A DNA stretch of 64,000 nt, taken from contig NZ_CP028901.1 in assembly GCF_003058465.1 (NCBI RefSeq), positions 2,542,001-2,606,000 of the forward strand, given 5' to 3'. The notes beneath the pieces were generated by a model, which was not told the origin of the DNA, searched no databases, and saw only the letters and a list, made by a program, of their open reading frames with translations. This DNA is from Orrella marina. Lineage in GTDB: Bacteria; Pseudomonadota; Gammaproteobacteria; Burkholderiales; Burkholderiaceae_B. Numbering within the stretch: position 1 is the first letter of the stretch; each line of letters opens with the position of its first letter. The position numbers and the translations under genes are program-made. Positions 17,538 through 26,233 of the stretch are shown in pieces.

Positions 17538-18581
17538 ATGTCAGCGATCGAATTCGTTCATGTCAACAAGATTTATGGTGACCGGGCCAGACCTGCTTTT
17601 CAGGCCATTCATGATTTCAACGCCACGATCAAGCCATCTGAACTGGTCGTGATTGTGGGCCCCTCTGGTTGTGGAAAATCGACACTGCTCAGGATGGTCG
17701 CAGGGCTGGAAAGCATCAGTGAAGGCCAGGTCATCATCAATGGACATGTCGTCAACGACCTCGATCCATCCAGACGCAACATTGCGATGGTGTTCCAGAA
17801 CTATGCGCTCTATCCACACATGAGTGTCAAGGCCAACATGGCATACGCGCTGAAGATTGCCGGGATGAAGCAGTCCGAGATTGACCTGCGTGTACAGGAA
17901 GCAGCCAGCATTCTGGGATTGAATGAAATGCTCGAGCGCAAGCCGCGCGAACTATCGGGTGGCCAGCGACAGCGGGTCGCAATGGGAAGGGCAATCGTCA
18001 GACAGCCTGCCGCCTTTCTGTTTGATGAGCCGCTGTCGAACCTTGATGCAAAACTCCGAGTCCATACCCGGCTGGAGATCCAGAAACTGCACCGGCGCCT
18101 GGCGGTCACCATGCTGTTTGTCACGCATGACCAGATCGAGGCCATGACGCTGGCTGACCGCATGATCGTCATGAATGGCGGCAGGATCGAGCAATTTGAC
18201 ACGCCTGAAGTCGTCTATAACCGACCGGCAACCATGTTTGTAGCGGGATTCATCGGGTCACCCGCCATGAACCTGCTTCACCATGTTCCGGGCATACCGC
18301 AAGGCAAGGTACTGGGAATAAGACCCGAGCACGTGACGCTGCAGCCCTCTGATTTCGATCCGGACGTGCAAAGGTTCTCAGGCCTGCGCGCCATGGTCGA
18401 AACCATCGAATTGCTGGGTGCAGAACGCCTTGTTCACGCGCGACTGGGAGACGAGCCACTCGTCATTCGACTGGATGCGGCTGCTCCCCCTCCTGTCATC
18501 GGTGACTCGGTCCGGATCCAGATCGCCACACATCTCATACACTGGTTCGATGCTGCAAGCGGCCTCCGGATCGAACCTTGA
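17538..18581 (+). CDS. ugpC: Glycerol-3-phosphate ABC transporter ATP-binding protein
   Basis: 347 residues from ATG 17538 (a longer frame to 17484 overlaps ugpE and lacks family similarity before MSAIEFVHVNK). Walker A GPSGCGKST, signature LSGGQRQRVAMGRAI, Walker [16 protein letters not shown], switch His in FVTHDQIEAMTLADR, then a C-terminal MalK/UgpC-type regulatory domain (GIRPEHVTL). Drives import through UgpAE. In E. coli the C-terminal domain senses internal phosphate; that is known for the family, not shown here. Confidence 0.92.
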   Translation: MSAIEFVHVNKIYGDRARPAFQAIHDFNATIKPSELVVIVGPSGCGKSTLLRMVAGLESISEGQVIINGHVVNDLDPSRRNIAMVFQNYALYPHMSVKANMAYALKIAGMKQSEIDLRVQEAASILGLNEMLERKPRELSGGQRQRVAMGRAIVRQPAAFLFDEPLSNLDAKLRVHTRLEIQKLHRRLAVTMLFVTHDQIEAMTLADRMIVMNGGRIEQFDTPEVVYNRPATMFVAGFIGSPAMNLLHHVPGIPQGKVLGIRPEHVTLQPSDFDPDVQRFSGLRAMVETIELLGAERLVHARLGDEPLVIRLDAAAPPPVIGDSVRIQIATHLIHWFDAASGLRIEP

Positions 18582-18600
18582 AAACCTGGCAAAAATCAGA

Positions 18601-19359
18601 ATGAAACAGAAAGACTGGCCGTACCCTCAATGGATTGCGCACCGCGGTGCAGGACTGCACGCCCCCGAAAACACATTGGCGGCGTTTCGTTATGGATATC
18701 AAGCGGGCTACAGGATGTTCGAGTGCGACGCCAAGCTCACAGCAGATCACCAGATCATCCTGCTGCACGACGCCACGCTGGACCGCACCACCAATGGCAC
18801 CGGGCTGGCCAGCGAAGTCAGCTGGGATCAGGCCCAACGACTCGATGCCGGTCAGTGGCACAGCACCCTGTACGCTGGGGAACCGGTTGCAACGCTGGAC
18901 AGACTGAACGCATTCTGTCAGGCCAATGACTGTATGCTGAACATCGAAATCAAACCAGTTCCCGGTCACGAGCTGATCACCGGCACATTGATTGCACAAG
19001 CTGCCTGCGCCGCTTGGCAAGAATGCGAAATCAAGCCGCTGCTGAGTTCGTTTAGCGTCGATGCATTGCGTGCGGCAATGGAAGCTGCACCCGAGCTCGC
19101 TCGCGCGCAGTTGATGCACACACTTCGTCCGCAGTGGCAATCGACTGTGAATGAACTGCAATGTCATGCGCTGATCTGCAACCACGAAATCGTGTCGGCT
19201 GATATCGTGGGTAGCGTGCATGAAATGGGCATGCGCTGTCTGTCCTACACCGTCAACGATGAACTGACGGCTCGACGTCTGATTAATCTGGGTATCGACG
19301 GACTGATCACCGACGAAGTGGAGCGTTTTGATCCACGAAATGGCTTCAAATCGATCTGA
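18601..19359 (+). CDS. ugpQ: Cytoplasmic glycerophosphodiester phosphodiesterase
   Basis: 252 residues from ATG 18601, 19 nt after ugpC. The GDPD signature is complete: AHRGAGLHAPENTLAAF with the catalytic His, FECDAKLTAD with Glu/Asp metal ligands, LLHDATLDRTTNGTG with the second His, and the late NIEIKP metal Glu. No signal peptide, so it acts on imported glycerophosphodiesters (glycerophosphocholine, glycerophosphoethanolamine), giving glycerol-3-phosphate and an alcohol. A frame extending upstream into ugpC is a shadow. Confidence 0.92.
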   Translation: MKQKDWPYPQWIAHRGAGLHAPENTLAAFRYGYQAGYRMFECDAKLTADHQIILLHDATLDRTTNGTGLASEVSWDQAQRLDAGQWHSTLYAGEPVATLDRLNAFCQANDCMLNIEIKPVPGHELITGTLIAQAACAAWQECEIKPLLSSFSVDALRAAMEAAPELARAQLMHTLRPQWQSTVNELQCHALICNHEIVSADIVGSVHEMGMRCLSYTVNDELTARRLINLGIDGLITDEVERFDPRNGFKSI

Positions 19360-19580
19360 ACGATTGTCATTCACTGTCAGATTCGGGACTGATACTCGGG
19401 TCCCTGGCAGACTGCCATCCAGAATCACTTGAACGTGGACGTTTCACACACTATGATTCGCGGTGTTTCCTCCATGTCAGACGGATTGGCATGCGCTCAA
19501 GAAAGCCATATTTTCAGAAAGCGACCCGCCGAATGTACGCGTGTGCACCATATATGAGGTGCAACTTTTCTGAGGCCCAT

Positions 19581-19598
19581 CTGTCATGCTTTAATGAT
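19581..19598 (+). promoter_or_regulatory. Possible Pho half site before the methyltransferase gene
   Basis: CTGTCATGCTTTAATGAT has a perfect first half (CTGTCAT at 19581-19587) but a poor second half. Another pair, TTGTCAT at 19364-19370 and CTGTCAG at 19374-19380, has a 10-bp rather than 11-bp period. Neither is convincing alone. Confidence 0.25.
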
Positions 19599-19618
19599 AG
19601 ATTACTGAATAACGAATA

Positions 19619-20143
19619 GTGACTCATTTGCACGGCGTCTTCCTCAATCGCTTTCTTGCCAAACCCAAATCAGTTGGAGCCTTGCTGCCTTCGTCGCGTC
19701 ATCTCGGCAGACAGATGGCCAAAGCCGTCACTGAGCTGCCTGCGGTTGAGTCCGTTGTCGAAATCGGAGCAGGGACTGGTTCGATTACCCGGCATCTGCA
19801 GCCATTCAACCCCGTTGTCGTTGAAATTGAAGAGGCATTCGCCCTCCTGCTCAGGCAGCGCTTTCCGCAACTCGACATTCGCCATGGCTGTGGATTGCAA
19901 TTTTTGCAGTCGCTCGAACAGTCAATTGGCTTGGTCATTTCAGTTCCACTGATCAACAATCCGTTACGCGACAGATTTATCGAGTCAATTCGGCAAGGTC
20001 ACGAATCTGGACATATCAAATGGTGTGTCATCTTCACTTATGGCCTTTCCAATCCGCTGGAAGGCACCGGGTTTGCCTGTTCGCGTCGACGTAAATGGGT
20101 CGTGGCAAACGTGCCGCCAGCTCATGTCTGGGTCTACTACTAG
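19619..20143 (+). CDS. SAM-dependent methyltransferase, phospholipid N-methyltransferase (Pmt)-like
   Basis: 174 residues from a GTG at 19619; an in-frame TAA lies just upstream. FLAKPKSVGALLPSSRHLGRQM at the N terminus is the amphipathic segment typical of Rhodobacter-type phosphatidylethanolamine N-methyltransferases. Motif I is VVEIGAGTGSIT, and a later ISVPLINNPLRDRF replaces the usual LPxxNxP loop. The end NVPPAHVWVYY fits the family. Related rRNA adenine dimethylases are longer. It lies 259 nt after ugpQ on the same strand, with a perfect Pho half site upstream, so it may share the phosphate-starvation response. Activity on phospholipid is inference. Confidence 0.62.
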   Translation: MTHLHGVFLNRFLAKPKSVGALLPSSRHLGRQMAKAVTELPAVESVVEIGAGTGSITRHLQPFNPVVVEIEEAFALLLRQRFPQLDIRHGCGLQFLQSLEQSIGLVISVPLINNPLRDRFIESIRQGHESGHIKWCVIFTYGLSNPLEGTGFACSRRRKWVVANVPPAHVWVYY

Positions 20144-20279
20144 TCAATCCCCCCAGACGTCCTGCATCAGCACTCGGTTTTTGAGAATTCCTGTTTCCTG
20201 CGACCGCACTGGAGTCCCGCCGTGCGGTATAAAAAGCGCAGAAGAATTTCGTGAACACACCGTCACAGTGAGGAACAGA

Positions 20280-21068
20280 ATGGTAGAGAATGGACGACTC
20301 GTCATCCCGAGTATCAAAGACAAGGTTTCACCCGAGGAATGGCAGGCCCGTATCGACCTGGCTGCCTGTTACCGGCTCGTTGACATGTATGGCATGTCCG
20401 ATATGATGGCTAACCACATTTCGGCACGAATACCGGGTGAGGAAGGAACCTATCTGATCAACCCTTATGGTCTGATGTACGACGAGATCACAGCATCCTG
20501 CCTGATTAAAGTCGACATGCAGGGCAATGTGATCTACAAACCGGATTTCGGCGAACTGAACTACGGCGTCAACCGGGCGGGGATCGTTATTCATAGTGCC
20601 ATTCACGAAGCGCGCCACGATGTCGCCTGCGTGATTCACACCCATAGCTGGGCATCCATGGCCGTGTCTTCGCTGGAATGTGGTTTGTTGCCACTGACAC
20701 AGACTGCTATGCGGTTTCTCAAAATCAGCTACCATGACTATCAGGGAGTGGTACTCAACGATGAGGAAAAGGAATCGCTTGTTGCAGACCTTGGAACAGG
20801 TGAAGCACTGATTCTGCGTAACCACGGTGCACTGACCGTTGGACGATCTGTCGGGGAAGCCTTTAACTGGATGCACCGTCTGGAGCTTTCTTGCTTTTCC
20901 CAGCTTGCCGCGATGGCCTGCAACACGCCCATGGCCAAGGTGCCATCAGCAGTGCTGGAGGAGACCTGGAACAATTACCAGCCCGGCACCCGCCGTCCAT
21001 ACGGTCTCATGGAATGGCCAGCGCTGCTGCGAAAGCTTGACCGCACCGACCCGTCCTACAAAACCTGA
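20280..21068 (+). CDS. Class II aldolase/adducin family protein
   Basis: 262 residues from ATG 20280, preceded by GAGGA. Zinc ligands of the family are visible in VIHTHSWAS (His-x-His) and the late ILRNHGALTVG His; the acidic residue of the active site is probably in YGLMYDEITAS. SDMMANHISARIPG matches the N-terminal phosphate-binding loop region, although it lacks the Ser/Gly-rich form of fuculose-phosphate aldolase. Family members are sugar-phosphate aldolases, epimerases or decarboxylases; the longer C terminus (TRRPYGLMEWPALLR) is typical of a broad, poorly characterised branch. Substrate not assigned. The frame extends upstream to 20025 but that part overlaps the methyltransferase. Confidence 0.8.
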   Translation: MVENGRLVIPSIKDKVSPEEWQARIDLAACYRLVDMYGMSDMMANHISARIPGEEGTYLINPYGLMYDEITASCLIKVDMQGNVIYKPDFGELNYGVNRAGIVIHSAIHEARHDVACVIHTHSWASMAVSSLECGLLPLTQTAMRFLKISYHDYQGVVLNDEEKESLVADLGTGEALILRNHGALTVGRSVGEAFNWMHRLELSCFSQLAAMACNTPMAKVPSAVLEETWNNYQPGTRRPYGLMEWPALLRKLDRTDPSYKT

Positions 21069-21180
21069 TCAAGCATACTGATTCACGTACAGCAGGTTCT
21101 GCAACCCCGGCCTGAATGAGAGTCGGTGGATACTGTGCTGCAGGATGAGGCGCCATGGTCGCCGGTAAAGTGTGCCAGAA

Positions 21181-21222
21181 CGGAAAGGCCTGAAGGACAG
21201 CAATGTCTTTCAGGCCTTTCCG
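21181..21222. repeat. Strong 19-bp hairpin between convergent genes
   Basis: CGGAAAGGCCTGAAGGACA (21181-21199) pairs with TGTCTTTCAGGCCTTTCCG (21204-21222) with a single G-T wobble and a four-base GCAA loop. It lies between the aldolase gene and the oppositely oriented GH31 gene. The absence of a T-tract on either side argues against a classical terminator; bidirectional stop or 3'-end protection is plausible. Confidence 0.6.
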
Positions 21223-21290
21223 CTGGACGGGATGACAAAGAAGACGGCGATACAGGAAAAACCTGATCGCCCTCCAACCGAGATAACCGG

Positions 21291-23474
21291 TTACCGGGCT
21301 CGGGAGATTCTGACCTCCGCCCCTCTTCGCTTGACCTCAAGCCCTTCTGACGGCATGATCTTGAGACCTTCCAGACCCTTGATGTAACTCGAACCTTGCA
21401 TCTGCATGACCCGTATCTTGTTACGCATCACAACCGGGTTGTGAACCGGCATACCGAACATCCAGACCTCTTCGAGTATGCGCGCCGAGTTGAACTCTCC
21501 CGTGTGACTGGCAGCTGGCCCAAGGCAAAGCATGTGACCTTCACGGCCAAAGAGCGGGATACTGTCCAGACCGACTTCCAGTGTCAAAGTCGTACCTCCC
21601 TCATAACGCCACCCGGTCGCCAGATCCCACCAGGCATCTCCTTCAGGCAGGTAGATCTCGGTCTGCTTACCGGGATGGGTAACAGGTGCAACCAGCACAG
21701 CCGGACCAAGGAGATACTGCGTATCCCACTCATGCGCCACTAGATCAGCCGGGAAGCTCATTGCCATGGATCGCTGGACTGGCAAACCGGTCCTGGCCGC
21801 ATCTTCGATCGCGCCCAGGACATAAGGGATCAGACGATAGCGCCATTGCATCCAGTGCGCCATGGCTTCTCGAGAAGTATCATCCCATTTATCAGACATC
21901 AAGGCAGCCGGGTTCTCGAACTGGAAGTTCCCGGAAAAAACAGCCATGGCAAGCCAGCGCAAGGTCAGTTGCGTATCAACTGTTGCGGGGTCCTGGCTCT
22001 CGTCTCCGATGGCAAGCATCTGTAAAGGCACACCGCTGGAACCCGTCGAGAGCGCAAGTCGAATGGCTTCGCACATTCCTCCCCATGACTGCTCTACCAC
22101 GGTGGGTGCCTGCCACGGGAAGCGCTGCGCCGCAGGCATCAGATCACTGGTCAGCACAACACCTTCTGGCGGCACCTTGTTCCCGGCCCAGGCTTCGAAC
22201 AGCGCTGTTCGTGTCAGTACAGGATACAGCGTACGCAAAACCGCACCAGACTCACCAGAACGCGCGGTGATGTCGTCGGGAATATCGAACTGGGTGCTAC
22301 AAGAAACGGCCGCGACTCCGTCCTCGGCCAACTGACGATGCCGTTCGGTCCAGACCTGGTAGACGTCCTTATGAGTCAGATCAAGCAGCGCAAAATCATC
22401 CCCGCCGGTGACATCATTACCTGTAAAGACACAAGCATCCGCCGTATCTTCATTTGCCAGCAACCAGCCTCGATCCTCTAGCTCGGCAAAGGTAGACGAA
22501 CTTGCCTTGATAGCAGGCAGTGTGGGCAGACAGACGTGAACTGATTCGCTCGCAAACAGATCAAGTGCTCGTTTCGGATCCGGGAACCGTTCGGCATCCC
22601 ACTCAAGCGACAACTTGGCCTCGTTGAAACTCCAGGCCATCGGCTCTCGCATCATGACTGCGTCAAGGCAAACTCCCTGTTCGCGCAGTTTGCGCACAAG
22701 TTCGAGCAACTGACTCGCAGAACAGTCCCTGGGCTGCCGGAGCCAGGCACCCAGCGCCCACAGAGAGGGTTGTCCGGCTCGCCCCGTCAAGGCTGTGTAC
22801 TGGTTCAGAATATCCCCGGGATCACCGGCAAACAGGAATATGTCAAACACCGGACTCTGAAAGTAGACCCTGTAAGCGTTGGGGTCATCGACACCAACAT
22901 CATGGTCGGTCCGTCCGGGCGCATTGACGTAAAGTCCCCAACCTGTCGGGCTCCACGCAAGTGGAAGCGCGCGATGAGCGGGATCGTCCGAGACAATGTA
23001 CTCTCCTCGCCGGTTCAAGTCAGTCGAAGTCTGTCCGAGACCATGAACGGCTTCATCGGGTCGCAATTCCATTGCGACACTCCAGTGCCCGTCCTGATGG
23101 CAAATCCCGTCAGACGTACTGCTTGCAACAGGATGCATCCGGTCTTCTTCATCAAACCGGACCAGCGAAATACGAAATGGACTTTGTCCGAGGATGACCC
23201 CGGTCTGTCCGTGTCGAATCAGCCAGCTTGCGGGTTCCTGGACTACTGTGAGCTCGGCCTCACCAATCACTTCAGCCCGGGCCAGAAGCATTTCTGCCTG
23301 GGCTCGGGCGCGGGGTCTGGCGGGCAGGTCGCTCGCCACCGCATCGGACTCACCAATGCGAAGACGATACATGCCTGGAGCATGCGGTTCGACAACGAGC
23401 CTGGATCCAGAACCTGCATCAAAGAGATGTTTAGATGCGCTACTCTCAAGTAGTTTGAGTGTGTCTAGGTTCAT
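21291..23474 (-). CDS. Glycoside hydrolase family 31-like protein with degenerate active site
   Basis: 727 residues from ATG 23474. Overall GH31 architecture is recognisable: N-terminal beta domain with HGLGQTSTDLNRRGEY and a PLAWSPTGWGLYVN strand, barrel with DAERFPDPKRALDLF, WTERHRQLAEDGVAAVS, AGNKVPPEGVVLTS, QRFPWQ, and C-terminal YLLGPAVLVAPVTHPGKQTEIYLPEG. The region that normally holds the catalytic nucleophile Asp (KTDFGE or DMNE type) reads VSCSTQFDIPDD, placing Ser393 at the nucleophile position. The acid/base region (usually WGGD or WSGD) reads VVEQSWGG near residue 461, with no Asp. The substrate-binding DxD after strand 1 reads MMREP. It may be a non-hydrolytic carbohydrate-binding pseudoenzyme. 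Monocistronic on the minus strand. Confidence 0.78.
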   Translation of the reverse strand: MNLDTLKLLESSASKHLFDAGSGSRLVVEPHAPGMYRLRIGESDAVASDLPARPRARAQAEMLLARAEVIGEAELTVVQEPASWLIRHGQTGVILGQSPFRISLVRFDEEDRMHPVASSTSDGICHQDGHWSVAMELRPDEAVHGLGQTSTDLNRRGEYIVSDDPAHRALPLAWSPTGWGLYVNAPGRTDHDVGVDDPNAYRVYFQSPVFDIFLFAGDPGDILNQYTALTGRAGQPSLWALGAWLRQPRDCSASQLLELVRKLREQGVCLDAVMMREPMAWSFNEAKLSLEWDAERFPDPKRALDLFASESVHVCLPTLPAIKASSSTFAELEDRGWLLANEDTADACVFTGNDVTGGDDFALLDLTHKDVYQVWTERHRQLAEDGVAAVSCSTQFDIPDDITARSGESGAVLRTLYPVLTRTALFEAWAGNKVPPEGVVLTSDLMPAAQRFPWQAPTVVEQSWGGMCEAIRLALSTGSSGVPLQMLAIGDESQDPATVDTQLTLRWLAMAVFSGNFQFENPAALMSDKWDDTSREAMAHWMQWRYRLIPYVLGAIEDAARTGLPVQRSMAMSFPADLVAHEWDTQYLLGPAVLVAPVTHPGKQTEIYLPEGDAWWDLATGWRYEGGTTLTLEVGLDSIPLFGREGHMLCLGPAASHTGEFNSARILEEVWMFGMPVHNPVVMRNKIRVMQMQGSSYIKGLEGLKIMPSEGLEVKRRGAEVRISRAR

Positions 23475-23582
23475 GTGCAATGGGAATGGAGAAACGGCTA
23501 AACCCCTATTTTGACGGATTTAGCGCATTTTATAAACTTGGTTCATCAAAAACCTGACAAAAAGGCAAAACTTCACACTAAC

Positions 23583-25325
23583 TCACAGAAATCCGGACGC
23601 AATATTGGCCAGAAGAACACGCTCGAGTGCAGGCGCTCTCGCCTGAAGCAAGTCTGCAATCAGGTGGGCCTGAAGGCTGGACCATGTCAGACCTCGAGAC
23701 GCACCCGCCGTACAGACAAACAGACCCGGATCAGCCCCAACGGGTCCGACAACAGGTAGCCGACCGGGCACTACGGCCCGCCAGCCAGCCCACCCAGGCC
23801 AGCTACTCACCCCGTCTCCGACCTGCCCCGGCAGATCCGGCAGGTTCAACAGGCTCGCGACTCGCTGAAGATTCTCCGCCCGCCCCTGGTCTGTCACCTG
23901 CGCCTGGCTGGCATCCCGTACATAAGTTCCACCGGCCACACACCAGCCATCAACTGCCGGCAGCACGTAACCGTCGCCCCCGAGGATACAGCGTGGCCCG
24001 CTCGCAATCACTTGTTCCGGAATCCATGTCACTTCCCCTGCCAGCCGGTGCATGACCTGCATACGCCTGATGCCCGCATCATCTGCCTGACCAGACAGGT
24101 CAACCGGACTACGCGCCAGCAAAGATGGCGCATCACCCGCGGTGGCCAGCACCACGGCACCGGCGTGTGCCAGAGCTTCACCGTGAGCACCAAACACCAC
24201 CCATTGTCCAGCACGGCGCTCAACGCGACACACCTTGGCAACCTGCACGGTCACGCTGGCCTGTTGTACCAGCGTCTGTAGCAGCGATGGCACGCGAATC
24301 AGCCAGCCGCCTGGCATCCACAAACCACCTCGATCCAGCTGACAGCCCGCCAGATCAGACGCCTCGCGTACATCCACGGAACGAGCCCACTGCGGCAGAT
24401 CAAATCCGGCTGCAACCTTTGCCAGATCGACCTGACGACGAGCTCCCCGCGGCTTTTGCAGTTGCAACGCCCCGCAGCGACGTCCAACACTCTCAGGCAG
24501 TTCACGCCAGAGACGGTCAGCCATCAGTGCGCCGGCTCTCGAGAGCCTGCTTCTGACGTTGTCATCTGCCGAGATGACGGGCGTGAGTGCAGCGGCCAGA
24601 TGACCGTGATGCACACCCTGAGGACCCAACGGATCGTGCTCATCAAGAACCGTGACGGCGAACCCGCGATGACTCAACGCATGGGCGACGGTCAGCCCGG
24701 CGATGCCTGCGCCTACCACCGCCACACTGGCACCCGGACTGACAGCGCAATCATCACGCAACCAGATGCAAGGTGAACGCATAGGTTTCATTTTCGTAAC
24801 CGCCAGACCCGGAACAATTCGCCCGCTCGCCCGCTCGATCACCACTCCATCAGCTCGCAAGAGCGTAGACAACTGCCCCGGTGAAAGCCCGGCAAATGGC
24901 TCATCAGGCTCCTGTTCACACCCGAGCGACTCGGTCAGGATGGCATCGGCCTGCACACAAAGCTGCGCAGCCAGTTCGCCCGGATCACTTCCAGTGCGGC
25001 GAACCATCAATGTGAGTACCAGGCCGAATTCCAGGGCATCCAGCCGGTGCATACCTGGCAATCCGTACTCTGGTGCAAGTTTGCGCGCAAGCTCCGACGC
25101 CCCCCACCCACAAGCGTCTGTTGCCCCATAAAGGTTGAGAACCAGATCACCCGCATTCGCAGGCCCGAGCGCCTGAATCAGCCCGCGACGAAACACCCTT
25201 GCCCAGGAAAGCATCGCGTCAGGTGCGTTGCCCGACAAGTCCACAATCGTAATCTGGAACGGCTTTGTTAAAGTTCCAGATCCCCTGTGTCGCAACGATG
25301 AAACAAAGGCGCGATAATCTGTCAC
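23583..25325 (-). CDS. mnmC: MnmC-like FAD-dependent tRNA 5-methylaminomethyl-2-thiouridine oxidoreductase with reduced N-terminal domain
   Basis: 580 residues, starting at a GTG (25325) with AAAGGA five bases upstream. The C-terminal two thirds is the MnmC oxidoreductase domain: VAVVGAGIAGLTVAHALSHRG (FAD Rossmann motif), GLWMPGGWLIRVPSLLQTL, VLATAGDAPSL, a CTAGASRGLTWSSLQAHLIA segment and the terminal VLLANIASGFL. In E. coli this domain removes the carboxymethyl group of cmnm5s2U34 in tRNA. The first ~200 residues occupy the place of the methyltransferase domain but are shorter and show no SAM-binding GxGxG motif, so the methylation half is probably inactive or lost. Divergent from the inositol monophosphatase gene, 59 bp apart. 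Confidence 0.72.
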   Translation of the reverse strand: MTDYRAFVSSLRHRGSGTLTKPFQITIVDLSGNAPDAMLSWARVFRRGLIQALGPANAGDLVLNLYGATDACGWGASELARKLAPEYGLPGMHRLDALEFGLVLTLMVRRTGSDPGELAAQLCVQADAILTESLGCEQEPDEPFAGLSPGQLSTLLRADGVVIERASGRIVPGLAVTKMKPMRSPCIWLRDDCAVSPGASVAVVGAGIAGLTVAHALSHRGFAVTVLDEHDPLGPQGVHHGHLAAALTPVISADDNVRSRLSRAGALMADRLWRELPESVGRRCGALQLQKPRGARRQVDLAKVAAGFDLPQWARSVDVREASDLAGCQLDRGGLWMPGGWLIRVPSLLQTLVQQASVTVQVAKVCRVERRAGQWVVFGAHGEALAHAGAVVLATAGDAPSLLARSPVDLSGQADDAGIRRMQVMHRLAGEVTWIPEQVIASGPRCILGGDGYVLPAVDGWCVAGGTYVRDASQAQVTDQGRAENLQRVASLLNLPDLPGQVGDGVSSWPGWAGWRAVVPGRLPVVGPVGADPGLFVCTAGASRGLTWSSLQAHLIADLLQARAPALERVLLANIASGFL

Positions 25326-25384
25326 AGTTATCCTTTCTCGTCGTACTGATTCTGTTGTCTCATACTTGCCGGATACCTAGCCCG

Positions 25385-26227
25385 ATGCTGCCTTTGACTG
25401 ACTACCTCGAAACCGCCGTGCAGGCTGCCCACGCCGGCGCCGCTATTCTCAACAGTTACCGTAGCGCCCCCAACAGTCTGGTGATCGACTTCAAGGGCAG
25501 AAACGACCTGGTTTCCCAGGCTGACAGGGAATCAGAGCAGGCTGTCATCGAAATCTTGCGTGCCGGCACGCCGGAACTCGGAATTATCGCCGAGGAATCT
25601 GGGGGACAGTCAGAAGGTGCGGCCACCTGGCATATTGACCCACTGGATGGGACGACCAACTACTTGCACGGAATTGGCCACTTTGCAGTCTCGATCGGAC
25701 TTGTAGCGCACGCGGGCACTAAAGATCCGACCGGTCAGGTTCTGGAGGCGGATACACCCGTTCTTGGCGTGATCTACGACCCAAGCAGGGAAGAAATCTT
25801 TACCGGTCTGCGTGGTGTCGGCGCCTGGTGCAACGGTCACCGTATCCAGCATTCTGGCGTCACGCAGATGGAGAACGCGCTGATTGCAGCGGGCATCCCG
25901 GTTCGGGAACTGGATCAGATCGATGCTTACATGAATGTCATCAAGGATGTCGTGCTTTGCACCCGAGGCATCCGTCGCAACGGCGCTGCAGCTCTCGATC
26001 TCGCCTGGGTTGCATGCGGACGTGTTGATGGCTATTTTGAAGAGAAACTTAGCACCTGGGATATTGCAGCTGGTGTGGTGATTGCCAGCGAAGCCGGTGC
26101 CCGGGTATCTGACCCACTTGACTCTGAGGCCGCGTGGCCTGCGGCAGGTCGCCTGGTGGCGGCCGGCCCGGGGATACACGACGCTCTGGTTTCGGTTTTT
26201 CGGGCGCACATGCAGTCTGCCACCTGA
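25385..26227 (+). CDS. Inositol monophosphatase family protein (SuhB-like)
   Basis: 280 residues from ATG 25385. Metal-binding motifs are all present: the IIAEESGG Glu, the IDPLDGTTNYLHG signature, and the C-terminal STWDIAAGVVIASEAG. Catalyses Mg-dependent hydrolysis of inositol or related sugar phosphates; SuhB of E. coli also joins rRNA antitermination complexes. Longer frames starting at 25265 would run through the divergent mnmC promoter. It converges with fadD, leaving 6 nt between stops. Confidence 0.88.
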   Translation: MLPLTDYLETAVQAAHAGAAILNSYRSAPNSLVIDFKGRNDLVSQADRESEQAVIEILRAGTPELGIIAEESGGQSEGAATWHIDPLDGTTNYLHGIGHFAVSIGLVAHAGTKDPTGQVLEADTPVLGVIYDPSREEIFTGLRGVGAWCNGHRIQHSGVTQMENALIAAGIPVRELDQIDAYMNVIKDVVLCTRGIRRNGAAALDLAWVACGRVDGYFEEKLSTWDIAAGVVIASEAGARVSDPLDSEAAWPAAGRLVAAGPGIHDALVSVFRAHMQSAT

Positions 26228-26233
26228 CCGGAC

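Noticed and set aside
18535..19428. 297-codon minus-strand frame opposite ugpQ
   Set aside because: Antisense to a complete GDPD gene; composition is typical of a shadow frame.
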